Counted from the first letter of the stretch, positions 1 to 7,939 are shown. The stretch: DNA of 19,734 bases from JASFTV01 sp050050615 (GCA_050050615.1 JASFTV010000021.1:1-19734), one strand, 5' to 3'. Translations and numbers: made by a program. The notes: generated from the sequence alone by a model not told the origin.

Positions 1-105
1 CGATTGCCCCCGCCGTGCTACCAGGGCCACACGCCGACGCAAAACAATTATTTTCCGTTCACACGTTACGCACCCTATCGTAGCGATGAACCCATAAACT
101 GATTG

Positions 106-2367
106 CTATGGAGGCGGGGTGGTATTTCTTACCTGATCCCAGGCCTTGTTTAGGCTTGTGACAATCTCTTTAGCCTCTTTGGTTTCCCTGAGCGATGGTT
201 GTGCAATGAGAGCCTCTTTGAGATCATCCAGGGCCACATAAAGCAATCCCCGACGTCTCAGCACATGTTTTTGTTGCAGCCGCTCCAGGGTTTCTTGGTA
301 AGTCCTCAATGCAGGAATGAACTTTTCATTACACAACAACGCAAGACCCAGATCGAACGAAGTAGCAAGCATGGTGGGATTGAGCGCAAGAGCCGCTTCA
401 AATAGTCTTATAGCACTTTCATACTGCCCCAGGCAGTAATGGCACCACCCTATCAACGACTTGTCGTCAGCGCTCTCCAGGCCTCTTTTTTTCGCTTCCT
501 CTATGACATAGCTGTACTTATTTGCGGCCGCCTCCACCTCGCCGAGCAGGCGATACGCATTGCCAAGCCCTTTGTGGGCCCAGAGATCGTCCTCCTGCAA
601 CGATATAGCCTTTTCATAAGCCTGCCGCGCTTCCCGGGCTTGATCGGCACCAAGATTCTCTAAAGCCCATCCCAGTGAGATGAAAGTCCAGCTGTCAGAT
701 GAATCAAGAGAAGCCGCTCGGCCTAACGCGCGCGCTGCGCCCTCATAATCAGCAATATCGGTCAAGAGAAAGCCCTTGAAGTTGAGTGCCCAGACGTTCG
801 TGGCATCCAATTCCAGAACGCGTTCCAGGGTTGTGAGCGATTCGTCATAATCTTCTTTGCTGTGAAGGACCGAAACCCTTCCCATCAGGGCAATCAATTC
901 CTGTTCGACATCACCCATGCGACGCGCTAATTCCGCTGCTTTCTCGTAGTCCCTCTGCGCCTGCGTGTAACGTTCCCGGTTGGAATACATCTCGGCCCTG
1001 GCATTGTAAGGCTGGGGAATGTCAGGTTCCAATTCGATGACTTTTCCAAATTCGGCGATGGCCTCTGCATAGGCTTCCTGTTCTGCGTACACGAGACCGC
1101 GGCCCCAGTAGCCATCGACCATGTCGGGAGCCCAATCAACCACTCGATCATAGTCCAAAAGGGCCTGGCCATAGCGCTGCATGGTCAGGTAGACCCCGGC
1201 CCGGGCAGAATATGCCACCGGGTTCTGAGGCTCGAGTTCGGTGAGCTTCACATAAGCGCCCAGTGCCAGGTCGTACTGCTGCGTCTCCTCGTACACTTGA
1301 CCCAGAGCGTAATAGAAATCCGCGTTATCCGGGTCATGTTCAATCGCCTTGCGGTACTTTTCCAGCGCCTTGTCATAGTCCTCCATGGCCGCATAAACAT
1401 GGCCGCTCTTCCAAAGGGCAAAGCTCGGCTCAGGCATCCGCTCGATCGCCTGGCCATAAGCCTTCAGCGCTTCACTGTATTGCTCAAGTGCCAGGTAAGC
1501 ATCGCCGCAGTTCAAATACCCGACAGGGTTTTCAGGGAGGAGCTCGATGACCTTCTCATAATTTTCAAGGGCTGTCTTGTACTGCGCCATGTCCTCGTAT
1601 ACGAGTCCCATACTGTTGTAAGCATCAGCGTAATCCGGGTCTTTTTCGATCGCCCGCCGGTATCTCTCCAGGGCCTTGTCGTAGTTTCCCCTTGCAACAT
1701 AAACATTGCCGCTCTTCCAAAGGGCAAAGCTCGGCTCAGGCATCCGCTCGATCGCCTGACCATAGGCTTTGAGCGCTTTTCTGTATTCCTCCAGCGCTAG
1801 ATAAGCATCCCCGCAGATCAAATAGCCGACAGGGTTTTCAGGGAGGATCTCGATGATTTTCTTGTAATGTTCGAGGGCGGCCTTGTACTGCGCCATGCCC
1901 TCGTACACCTGGCCCACGCTGTAGTAGAAATCCGCATTATCCGGGTCGTGTTCAATCGCCTTGCGGTACATTTCCAGAGCCTTGTCATCGTCCCCCATGG
2001 CCGCGTAAACATGGCCGCTCTTCCAAAGGGCAAAGCTCGGCTCAGGCATCCGCTCGATCGCCTGGCCATAAGCCTTCAGCGCTTCACTGTATTGGCCTAT
2101 CGCAAAGTAGGCATCCCCGCTGCTGCCGTAGCCGACAGGGTTCTCAGGCGCCAGCGAGATTGCTTTTTCGTAATGCTTAAGCGCTTGGTCATATTGCTCC
2201 TTTGCTGCCCACACAAAGCCAAGACTAATGAGCGCTTCAATGTTATGCGGTTCGGACGCCAGCACTTCGTTAAAAGCGGCCTCCGCCCTGTCATATTCTC
2301 CTTCTGCAAGGGAGGCGTTCCCTGATTCCAGTAACCCTGTTTTTTCATTGTTGTTCTGATTTTGCAT
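106..2367 (-). CDS. Large tetratricopeptide-repeat (TPR) protein, 753 aa
   Basis: The protein is built almost wholly from about 34-residue TPR helices, with repeated A-x-Y / A-I-x-x-x-P patterns from about residue 15 to 720. TPR superhelices act as protein-binding scaffolds. There is no signal peptide or membrane segment, so it is probably cytoplasmic. Residues 75-380 form three 102-aa units (three TPRs each) that are nearly identical; residues 380-750 are more diverged TPRs, ending in a Pro-rich tail. It is the last gene of a leftward three-gene set and starts 15 bases after the CHAT protease stop. The upstream Shine-Dalgarno is weak, which suggests translational coupling. No upstream ATG in frame exists before a stop. 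Partner binding for the CHAT protease is inferred from gene order and from known TPR-CHAT associations; the sequence itself shows only the repeats. Confidence 0.93.
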   Translation of the reverse strand: MQNQNNNEKTGLLESGNASLAEGEYDRAEAAFNEVLASEPHNIEALISLGFVWAAKEQYDQALKHYEKAISLAPENPVGYGSSGDAYFAIGQYSEALKAYGQAIERMPEPSFALWKSGHVYAAMGDDDKALEMYRKAIEHDPDNADFYYSVGQVYEGMAQYKAALEHYKKIIEILPENPVGYLICGDAYLALEEYRKALKAYGQAIERMPEPSFALWKSGNVYVARGNYDKALERYRRAIEKDPDYADAYNSMGLVYEDMAQYKTALENYEKVIELLPENPVGYLNCGDAYLALEQYSEALKAYGQAIERMPEPSFALWKSGHVYAAMEDYDKALEKYRKAIEHDPDNADFYYALGQVYEETQQYDLALGAYVKLTELEPQNPVAYSARAGVYLTMQRYGQALLDYDRVVDWAPDMVDGYWGRGLVYAEQEAYAEAIAEFGKVIELEPDIPQPYNARAEMYSNRERYTQAQRDYEKAAELARRMGDVEQELIALMGRVSVLHSKEDYDESLTTLERVLELDATNVWALNFKGFLLTDIADYEGAARALGRAASLDSSDSWTFISLGWALENLGADQAREARQAYEKAISLQEDDLWAHKGLGNAYRLLGEVEAAANKYSYVIEEAKKRGLESADDKSLIGWCHYCLGQYESAIRLFEAALALNPTMLATSFDLGLALLCNEKFIPALRTYQETLERLQQKHVLRRRGLLYVALDDLKEALIAQPSLRETKEAKEIVTSLNKAWDQVRNTTPPP
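1228..2145 (-). repeat. Three tandem 306-bp direct repeats inside the TPR gene
   Basis: Units at 2145-1840, 1839-1534 and 1533-1228 each encode 102 aa, beginning E-N-P-V-G-Y. The segment from A-Y-G-Q to W-K-S-G is the same in all three. At DNA level a 50-base block starting at 1403, 1709 and 2015 is identical in all three, exactly 306 bases apart. Synonymous positions are therefore preserved, which points to recent duplication or gene conversion rather than selection on protein alone. Confidence 0.95.
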
Positions 2368-2382
2368 CTTCAGCCCAACTTT

Positions 2383-4044
2383 TCATGGTCGAGGGTTTCG
2401 GGAAGAAGATACGCCCGGTGATATCCCCCCTGGATGCTGTCTCCACTGTGCCTGACCGGTCTTGAGATGCTTTTGCTCTTTGTCCCGTACCGGTTGAGAG
2501 GCGCCCATCGGCGGCCTTCCCTTCACTTCGGGCATTCCTAAACAACGGGAAACATGTTCCAGCATCCGTCTCGCACTCTCCACGTCCTGTAGGTCTACCA
2601 AACATTCCCGGGCGTCAACAATCTTTCTCGCTTCTAAGGGCCTGTCATTCTCTAGAATTCTGTAGGCGCTTTTTATGCATAGGATTGCATGTTCTTCGTC
2701 ATGATGGTCTTCATCTTCCAGCCAGTACAAGGCCTTCTCGATCATGTTTCGAGCTTGCTCAACCATGCCCACTGCCCTGCCTCCGCCGACCATGCTTACT
2801 GGACCCGTTCCAGGCTTTCGTGACTCCTGATGGGTTGGCTGGATAATCCTTCCGGGGTCATACGCAAAAAGCACAGGAATCCCAAAATAGTGTTTGTTCC
2901 AGCGCACTTCATTGGAGATCTTCCACCGACCGGCCTGGACCGCCTCGTCTACAGCCCTGCCTTCTCTCAGCGCTTCGTAAAATCCTGTAGCGAACACCGA
3001 GGCATATTGGTTGGTGATGGGCCATTGCATGGCAACCACTGCAGGAATCTCTCGCTTGACAAGGTGGTCTGCCAGGCTCATTAAACCAGGCTCGGTACCA
3101 TGCTGTGCACTCTCACATGCCTGCAATACAACAAGACTCGGAGCCGGTGGCGTGAACAGTTGCGAAATATCATCGCCGCTACACCAGTCTTCACTGCCCC
3201 CGTCTTTTACCAGAGCCAAATGGCCTTTTTCGTCCTCGAATTTCCCGTGTCCGATAAAATGCAGAACATGAGGCTGCCACGCCTCCCCGGTTATTAGACC
3301 ACGCAAGATCCCGTATGTGGCCGGCTGGTCGAGGTACTCAAATCCCTGCCTCATAATCATGTCGCGGACATAATCCTGACTTTGGCCGATGACCCTTACG
3401 TCCATTCTTTTGGACTTGCTCTGAACATCACCGGACGCATCGGTCTCTGTCAATTCGCCGATTTTTTCAAGGACTGTGGCGGTGATCACGCCTTCTAGTC
3501 CCTCCGGCATGCTTATGACAACGAGCACATGCAGGGGCGGTTCCTGGTGCACAGGCCCACGCTCAAACTGGCCCTGGACAACCGTACGGCGGGAGAGTGC
3601 AATCAAGGTTTTGTCTGTTCCGAGCCAGCGATCCAGCTCGCTGCAGTACAAGAACTCCAACGGCCAATCAAAGACGCTTGACTCGGGGCTGATATCAATA
3701 ATGACCCGTAACCATCGCTTCGTTTTTCCCAGTTTGCGCTCGCCGGTTATCGACTTGAGCGCGCCCTCAAAAAGGCTCCCAACCTCGCCCGGGAAGATGG
3801 CTCGGTAAAGGTTCCGTCCCAGCCTGCGAATCTCATTCTGGCGACCATCCAAGGTACCCTTTTTGAGTTCCTGTATCCCCTCTCTAATGTCTTGTCGCAG
3901 ATATTTGTCATCGTCCAGCCTTGCGTTGTCTGCCCTCGCATCAGGGGTTGAATCTTCACCACTCCCGTATTTGTATACCCTGGCTTTGATGGCGTCATGA
4001 CTGTCAATTTCCAGTATGAACTTGTCATATTCTTTGGTGCCCAT
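2383..4044 (-). CDS. CHAT-domain caspase-like protease, 553 aa
   Basis: CHAT proteins are cysteine proteases of the caspase/separase clan. Counting from the chosen start, His266 lies in the motif HFIGHG and Cys310 in LQACES, which matches the expected catalytic dyad. The typical CHAT ending, A-V-V-A-M-Q-W-P-I followed by an A-V-x-x-G-R helix, is present at about 335-373. An alpha/beta N-terminal part (about 1-160) precedes the protease core. A helical region (about 420-505) and a basic, low-complexity tail follow it. No signal peptide or membrane helix is visible. Two ATGs are possible: the one at 4044 has a GGGGGAG Shine-Dalgarno at good distance, while the one at 4050 is too close. The gene lies between a 305-aa protein of unknown function (18-base gap) and the TPR gene (15-base gap). 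It is probably a regulated protease; the substrate is unknown. Confidence 0.93.
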   Translation of the reverse strand: MGTKEYDKFILEIDSHDAIKARVYKYGSGEDSTPDARADNARLDDDKYLRQDIREGIQELKKGTLDGRQNEIRRLGRNLYRAIFPGEVGSLFEGALKSITGERKLGKTKRWLRVIIDISPESSVFDWPLEFLYCSELDRWLGTDKTLIALSRRTVVQGQFERGPVHQEPPLHVLVVISMPEGLEGVITATVLEKIGELTETDASGDVQSKSKRMDVRVIGQSQDYVRDMIMRQGFEYLDQPATYGILRGLITGEAWQPHVLHFIGHGKFEDEKGHLALVKDGGSEDWCSGDDISQLFTPPAPSLVVLQACESAQHGTEPGLMSLADHLVKREIPAVVAMQWPITNQYASVFATGFYEALREGRAVDEAVQAGRWKISNEVRWNKHYFGIPVLFAYDPGRIIQPTHQESRKPGTGPVSMVGGGRAVGMVEQARNMIEKALYWLEDEDHHDEEHAILCIKSAYRILENDRPLEARKIVDARECLVDLQDVESARRMLEHVSRCLGMPEVKGRPPMGASQPVRDKEQKHLKTGQAQWRQHPGGISPGVSSSRNPRP

Positions 4045-4062
4045 GGTCATTCTCCCCCGGAT

Positions 4063-4980
4063 TCAGATGCCCGCTGTGATGTCATCCCACGGCTTCTTGT
4101 CCACGACAGGAGCCCCTTTTTCGAAGAAGCTCTGGGAAGGCTTTGAGAGGAAGTTCCATACTTCCCGCAGTCCTGCAACACTGAAGACGTGGAAGCTTCT
4201 GTACGCGGCTGCCGCACCAATAATGTTTACCTGCGAGACTTGTTTAGGGACCTGCAGGACGACCCCGAGCCGGGGCTGTTTCTGAACGATTGTTTCCTCG
4301 CCTTCCAGGCGCCATATGACCTTGACATTGCCACGCCCCTGGCTACGGATCTTCGGCCGCCGGATATAATAGTCAAAAGGACCCAGGATGAGCCCCGCTT
4401 TGCCAGCCACCTTGAATTCGACCGCTCCCCGCACGGGTGCTTCCAATTTGGATAACGCCTGTGCTGCTTGTGCGGCGTCCGCCTTGAATTCAAGGTTTTC
4501 GTCCAGGCCTATTCTCAGACCTTGCCAGGCACGCACCACCTCCTGCCATTCTTCGTGGGGAAAAATCTGATAGGCCGTGGGACGCTCAACAGATGGGAAA
4601 CCCGGATTGAATTCAACTCTGCACTCCAGCCGGGTATAGCCCCAGCCCGGCCTGGTCAGCAAGGTCAAAGGAAAATCCACGAGGTAGAAGTTGAAGCGCT
4701 GTAGCAGATTGCCAATGTAAGGCGGTATCTCGAGGTGAAGATCGGTGAAGAGCTTCTCGTTCAATGGGACCACGCCAAGCCTCGGTGAAAACCCGAATGC
4801 CTCTTTGCCGATTTCTTGCGCCAGTTCCTCAAGGAAATGGCCGAGCTCTTCCGGTCGCTCTCCAGGCCCCAGCGGTGCTTCATAGTTGCGTGCGACATCC
4901 GCCAATTCCTGCAAGAACATGTTCCGGTCACCAGGCTGGAAGTCAAGGCCCAACTCTGCATACAGACCGTCGATATCCAT
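4063..4980 (-). CDS. Conserved-looking protein of unknown function in the CHAT/TPR set, 305 aa
   Basis: I do not recognise this family. The N-terminal third (about 1-60) is acidic and helical. The middle (about 85-165) contains an aromatic, strand-rich stretch with L-V-D-F-P-L-T-L-L, R-P-G-W-G-Y and R-L-E-C-R-V-E-F-N-P. A helix of alternating Ala/Gln (about 166-180) leads into another strand-rich part (about 183-262), with G-P-F-D-Y-Y-I-R-R and W-R-L-E-G-E. The C-terminus ends P-W-D-D-I-T-A-G-I. No signal peptide or clear membrane helix is seen. It is the first gene of the set with the CHAT protease and TPR protein. It could be a protease substrate, a sensor, or an adaptor; sequence alone does not decide. 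The start at 4980 is preferred over the ATG at 5007 because a strong AAAGGAG lies just upstream. Confidence 0.88.
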   Translation of the reverse strand: MDIDGLYAELGLDFQPGDRNMFLQELADVARNYEAPLGPGERPEELGHFLEELAQEIGKEAFGFSPRLGVVPLNEKLFTDLHLEIPPYIGNLLQRFNFYLVDFPLTLLTRPGWGYTRLECRVEFNPGFPSVERPTAYQIFPHEEWQEVVRAWQGLRIGLDENLEFKADAAQAAQALSKLEAPVRGAVEFKVAGKAGLILGPFDYYIRRPKIRSQGRGNVKVIWRLEGEETIVQKQPRLGVVLQVPKQVSQVNIIGAAAAYRSFHVFSVAGLREVWNFLSKPSQSFFEKGAPVVDKKPWDDITAGI

Positions 4981-4986
4981 CCCTTG

Positions 4987-4993
4987 CTCCTTT
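4987..4993 (-). promoter_or_regulatory. Ribosome binding site deciding the start at 4980
   Basis: On the minus strand AAAGGAG is followed by six bases and then the ATG at 4980. The alternative ATG at 5007 lies upstream of this site and would place the Shine-Dalgarno inside the gene. Confidence 0.8.
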
Positions 4994-5178
4994 ACTCTGC
5001 CAGCCACCTGAATGATCGATCAGGCTGTCAGTTCCGCGCACACACGCATCCGTCATAGATTGTATAAACTGGATTCCCACCTCCGGGGGCATGACACGAC
5101 GCAGGCAACGTGTTTCGAAATGGCCTGATCTGTCGAAAGTCCGTGATGATGGATTTACGAAAATACCGGCACTCAGGG

Positions 5179-5244
5179 CTTCGACTGAGACGTGTCGACG
5201 AGACCTGTGGACAAGCTCCCTTGGGTCTGAGCTCAGGGTCGAAG
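5179..5244. repeat. Intergenic inverted repeat (CTTCGAC...GTCGAAG type)
   Basis: CTTCGACTGAG at 5179-5189 is matched in reverse complement, with small gaps, by CTCAGGGTCGAAG at 5232-5244. GTCGAC and GAGAC motifs lie between the arms. This kind of palindromic unit is typical of dispersed extragenic repeats; dispersal cannot be shown from one window. Confidence 0.55.
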
Positions 5245-5543
5245 ACAGGTCAAGGCGCTCATACCGAGCCGCTCGGCCAAAATCTGAACAAATTGGTTAT
5301 CGAAATTGTGAATCGAAGGACGAAGGATTGGATCAGAATTGAGACTGAGATAAGCGCCTGCATAGCAGCAAAAAATGGACGGTGTTGCAGAGACGACAGG
5401 GACCCGGCAGAACTGCAACTAACCTTTTTGAAGCCCGGCACGTGATTGTGGTGTACGCTTCTGCCAGCCGCTTGGCTAATCGGCGCTTAAATCCCTCGAG
5501 TAGATTATCATAAACAAAATGCAGCCTGAGTCAAGAAGAAAGG

Positions 5544-5566
5544 GATGCCGCGAATGGCGGGGCATC
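5544..5566. other. Small imperfect stem-loop
   Basis: GATGCCGC pairs with GCGG-GG-CATC (a GG bulge) around a five-base loop. No T-run follows on either strand. Role unknown. Confidence 0.35.
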
Positions 5567-5628
5567 GTATAGTCCTCCTGTAAAGGAAAAATGAGAGAAG
5601 GGTCTTCGAGGGGGGAGCAGATTAATTG

Positions 5629-5665
5629 CTCGGGTTCTCGAAAAGGTTTTGAGCAACCGCCCGAG
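5629..5665 (-). terminator. Possible transcription-ending hairpin downstream of the zinc-ribbon gene
   Basis: CTCGGG at 5629-5634 pairs with CCCGAG at 5660-5665. Inside, CTCGAAAA pairs with TTTTGAG with one bulged base. It sits 23 bases past the stop of the leftward gene ending at 5689. There is no U-tract on the minus strand, so a classical intrinsic terminator is not proven; an mRNA-end structure is equally likely. Confidence 0.45.
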
Positions 5666-5688
5666 AAGAGCAGGTCCCTTCCCCTTTG

Positions 5689-6990
5689 CTAGATGGGGCT
5701 CCTTATCTCCCGGTCATTTACTTTGATTTTCGAGTTTTTGTAAGAAATGCTCAGGTCGAGCAAATCGGTGCTTTGGCGATAGACGTTGACTTGCTGTTCG
5801 TCAAGAGCCACAATCGTTAAGACGATTTTATTAAAAGTCTCTTCGTTCATCCGGTAAATGAACTTCATGATGTGACTGAAATCTTCCGCCCTAACGAGCA
5901 AGTCAAGTTCGCTTTCCACTATGGGATTATGAAACTCCAATTGGCCAGCCAGTTGAATGGATGAACCGAGCATGTTGAAAGAGCAATGGTCGATACTCAA
6001 AACGGTTCTGTTGTCCCCCCATTTGGTCCGGAAGATGTCGAAGTAATTCCCTTTGCTCGGGTCTGCCGCATATTGGTCTTTTACAAACAATCCATTCTCT
6101 ATCGAAAAGAGGATGTCGACATCTTTGCCCACTGTCCTGTTCGATGACTGAATTTGGCTTACTCTGAAGCCAAGATCCACATCTCCCGTCAGAAACCGAT
6201 GATCTTCTTTCCAATCTCCGCCCCTGAAATTAAGGAAAGCCTCCAACCCCCGGGCTGTAAATGAATTCAATCCCTCGGCATCCGAGGATGCTTGATCAAC
6301 CCTGAACTTTACGCCCCACCCAGTATTCTCTTGGGCCTCGATAACACAATTATTCAGAGCGATGCTCGAGCCGCTGGCACTTACATGGATGCTGAACGGC
6401 TTGGTGATGAAATGCTTTTTCCAGGAGTCCAATTCGAAATGGATTTCATCCGCGAGGATCAGGCGCTCTCGGGCCGCATGATCGCCAAGGGATAGTCCAT
6501 AAATGCACCCATGATCCCGGGTCAGCCCTCCGAGAGCAGCGAATTTGACCTCCTCGAAGTTTAGTGCAAATCTGTTATTTGAGGCATGGGCCAGGGCACT
6601 TCTCAAAGCCGCTTCAAACCGCTTGTGAACGTGATGCTTCCACTGATAAAAACCTGCTGAGAAAAGCAAGATAACCATTCCAGCGATGCAAACGCCGAGT
6701 TTGAGACCCTTTTTCTCAAATAGGGCTCTGCTTGCCAGCTTCTCCCTGAGACCTTCTCCAGAAGCGCTTGCCATGCTGTTAACAGGGGTTTCCTTTCTTC
6801 TTTCACCGACAACCACAAGACCCTGCATTCGTTTTTTTCTGTCCTTTAATGGATCGCCGGAGGCTTTGACAATGGTGAAGGCAAACCCGCACTTCTTGCA
6901 GGTGGGCGTCACACCTTGCTCAGGGATCTTTTCCAGGGAAACATCATAACTCATGTAGCAATTAGGACAGGAAACTTCCATGTGGACCAT
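5689..6990 (-). CDS. MJ0042-type zinc-ribbon, single-TM protein with large periplasmic domain, 433 aa
   Basis: The first 40 residues form a zinc ribbon with Cys8/Cys11 and Cys31/Cys34 (C-P-N-C and C-K-K-C-G-F), matching the MJ0042 / zinc_ribbon_5 pattern common at the cytoplasmic end of Deltaproteobacterial membrane proteins. A basic linker leads to one membrane helix at about 97-116. The remaining 310 residues look extracytoplasmic and strand-rich, with alternating polar/hydrophobic residues and an S-E-L-D-L-L-V-R-A stretch, loosely like AsmA/DUF945-type periplasmic proteins; that comparison is tentative. It is the second gene of a leftward pair, 17 bases after the upstream gene's stop. ATGs at 6990 and 6981 are both possible, because the AGGAAGG upstream is close to the first and better spaced for the second. 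Function unknown, probably envelope-related. Confidence 0.88.
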   Translation of the reverse strand: MVHMEVSCPNCYMSYDVSLEKIPEQGVTPTCKKCGFAFTIVKASGDPLKDRKKRMQGLVVVGERRKETPVNSMASASGEGLREKLASRALFEKKGLKLGVCIAGMVILLFSAGFYQWKHHVHKRFEAALRSALAHASNNRFALNFEEVKFAALGGLTRDHGCIYGLSLGDHAARERLILADEIHFELDSWKKHFITKPFSIHVSASGSSIALNNCVIEAQENTGWGVKFRVDQASSDAEGLNSFTARGLEAFLNFRGGDWKEDHRFLTGDVDLGFRVSQIQSSNRTVGKDVDILFSIENGLFVKDQYAADPSKGNYFDIFRTKWGDNRTVLSIDHCSFNMLGSSIQLAGQLEFHNPIVESELDLLVRAEDFSHIMKFIYRMNEETFNKIVLTIVALDEQQVNVYRQSTDLLDLSISYKNSKIKVNDREIRSPI

Positions 6991-7007
6991 CCTTCCTGAT
7001 ACAAAAT

Positions 7008-7763
7008 TTATGGGCGCTCAGTCTGAACCCTTTCCTTGAGGAAAAGCGCCTTTAAGGCTCTTATTTTTTCCTCCCTCAGTTTGTCAGGGCTCACATTCAG
7101 TTTAGAGCTCGTGCTTTCTTCCTCTTTTTCTTCCAGAATATTGTTCCTCTCCACATCCTTTATTCCCAGTGAACCGATTTGGCTTTCTAAGTGGATGCCT
7201 GAGACATGCAATTGTTTTCTCAGAGTGGCGATGTCTCCGGTGCGTACGCTGGATTCCGAGGCTAAATCGATCTTGTGACGAATGGTGCCTCGCATGTCCT
7301 TCGCTGCAATAGAAACGCTGATGTCAGAGGGATCACCTCTATTCGTCACCTCACACAAAACGGCATAATGAGCAGACCGGGAACGGGTGGGTGATCTGTT
7401 CCTTTGGCTATTGTGGGTCGTGGAACTCGCCCCTTTACGAATCATACGCAGGTTCGACACTGTAACGTTTTGATCGCGGTACACCTGTCCCGGATGGATG
7501 AGGAGAATCGTTTCTCCTTCACGTTTCCTGAATTTCGGAAATGTTTTTTCAAGATCGACACTCTGTAGCGGCAAAGTCACACTTCCATTGAACTTCTGAC
7601 ATACCATCTTCGTTCCATCCAACCACCCTATCCGGCATTGAATGGACTTCCCGTTGTTCATATGAACGACCCTGACAGGCTCAAAAACGTCGTCACCGAA
7701 AGCCACTGATTTCAGCAATCCCATGAGAAGACAGCCACACAGAAGAGGATATTTTTTTCTCAT
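7008..7763 (-). CDS. Exported protein of unknown function, 251 aa
   Basis: The N-terminus has a basic start (M-R-K-K), a hydrophobic core and an A-F-G/D-D junction near residue 23, a standard signal peptide. The mature part opens with a small strand-rich segment (V-V-H-M-N-N-G-K-S-I-Q-C-R-I) resembling short beta-barrel domains, then an Arg/Ser-rich linker, another strand-rich part and a charged helical C-terminus (about 195-245). I cannot assign a family. A start at 7763 is chosen because AAGGA lies eight bases upstream; a GTG at 7796 would add eleven residues before the signal peptide. It shares a transcript with the zinc-ribbon protein (17-base gap), so the two may act together at the inner membrane/periplasm. 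Confidence 0.85.
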   Translation of the reverse strand: MRKKYPLLCGCLLMGLLKSVAFGDDVFEPVRVVHMNNGKSIQCRIGWLDGTKMVCQKFNGSVTLPLQSVDLEKTFPKFRKREGETILLIHPGQVYRDQNVTVSNLRMIRKGASSTTHNSQRNRSPTRSRSAHYAVLCEVTNRGDPSDISVSIAAKDMRGTIRHKIDLASESSVRTGDIATLRKQLHVSGIHLESQIGSLGIKDVERNNILEEKEEESTSSKLNVSPDKLREEKIRALKALFLKERVQTERP

Positions 7764-7910
7764 GCTTTTTTTCCTTGGTTTTGCCTTTCTGAGCACCCGC
7801 TGGGAGTGACGAACGAAACGCGGTAACCCTTATCCCCTTCGGTTCATGCAATGCTCATACCAGCGCCGCCCAAGGACCGCTGGTTTTGTGAGGACCGTTT
7901 TTCTACTATG

Positions 7911-7939
7911 ATTTAAAGGGCTTACATTCCCTCTGTCAA
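7911..7939 (-). promoter_or_regulatory. Sigma70-like promoter for the 7763-5689 operon
   Basis: On the minus strand a perfect TTGACA (7939-7934) is followed by a 17-base spacer and TTAAAT (7916-7911), which matches TATAAT at four of six positions. This would start transcription near 7904 and leave an untranslated leader of about 140 bases before the ATG at 7763. Confidence 0.6.

Larger units (their letters stand above)
4994..5688. other. Non-coding, repeat-rich intergenic region of about 700 bases
   Basis: No reading frame here looks like a real protein; the frames present are Arg/Ser-rich and lack family features. The stretch holds an inverted repeat at 5179-5244 and hairpins at 5544-5566 and 5629-5665. 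It lies upstream of the leftward CHAT/TPR set and so should contain that set's promoter, but I cannot identify convincing -35/-10 boxes. Confidence 0.7.

Noticed and set aside
1..105. Terminator downstream of the TPR gene
   Set aside because: No stem-loop followed by a U-tract is visible on the minus strand in these 105 bases; the transcript's end may lie outside the window.
1228..2145. Possible CRISPR or satellite array
   Set aside because: The repeat unit is 306 bases, in frame and protein-coding, with no spacer structure.
1248..2348. Series of 83-aa look-alike frames and opposite-strand frames inside the TPR gene
   Set aside because: They are out-of-frame readings of the 306-bp repeat; the TPR frame explains the region fully.
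106..4980. Type III-E CRISPR (Craspase) interpretation of TPR plus CHAT
   Set aside because: There is no gRAMP/Cas7-11 effector, no cas gene and no CRISPR array in the window, and TPR and CHAT are separate genes.
4063..4980. Bacterial gasdermin identity for the 305-aa protein
   Set aside because: Size and location beside a CHAT protease fit, but the N-terminal Cys typical of bacterial gasdermins is absent and I see no matching motifs; left as unknown pending structure prediction.
5091..5445. Rightward frames of 83 and 111 aa in the gap before the CHAT set
   Set aside because: No ribosome binding site, basic Arg/Ser-rich peptides, and they cross an inverted repeat.
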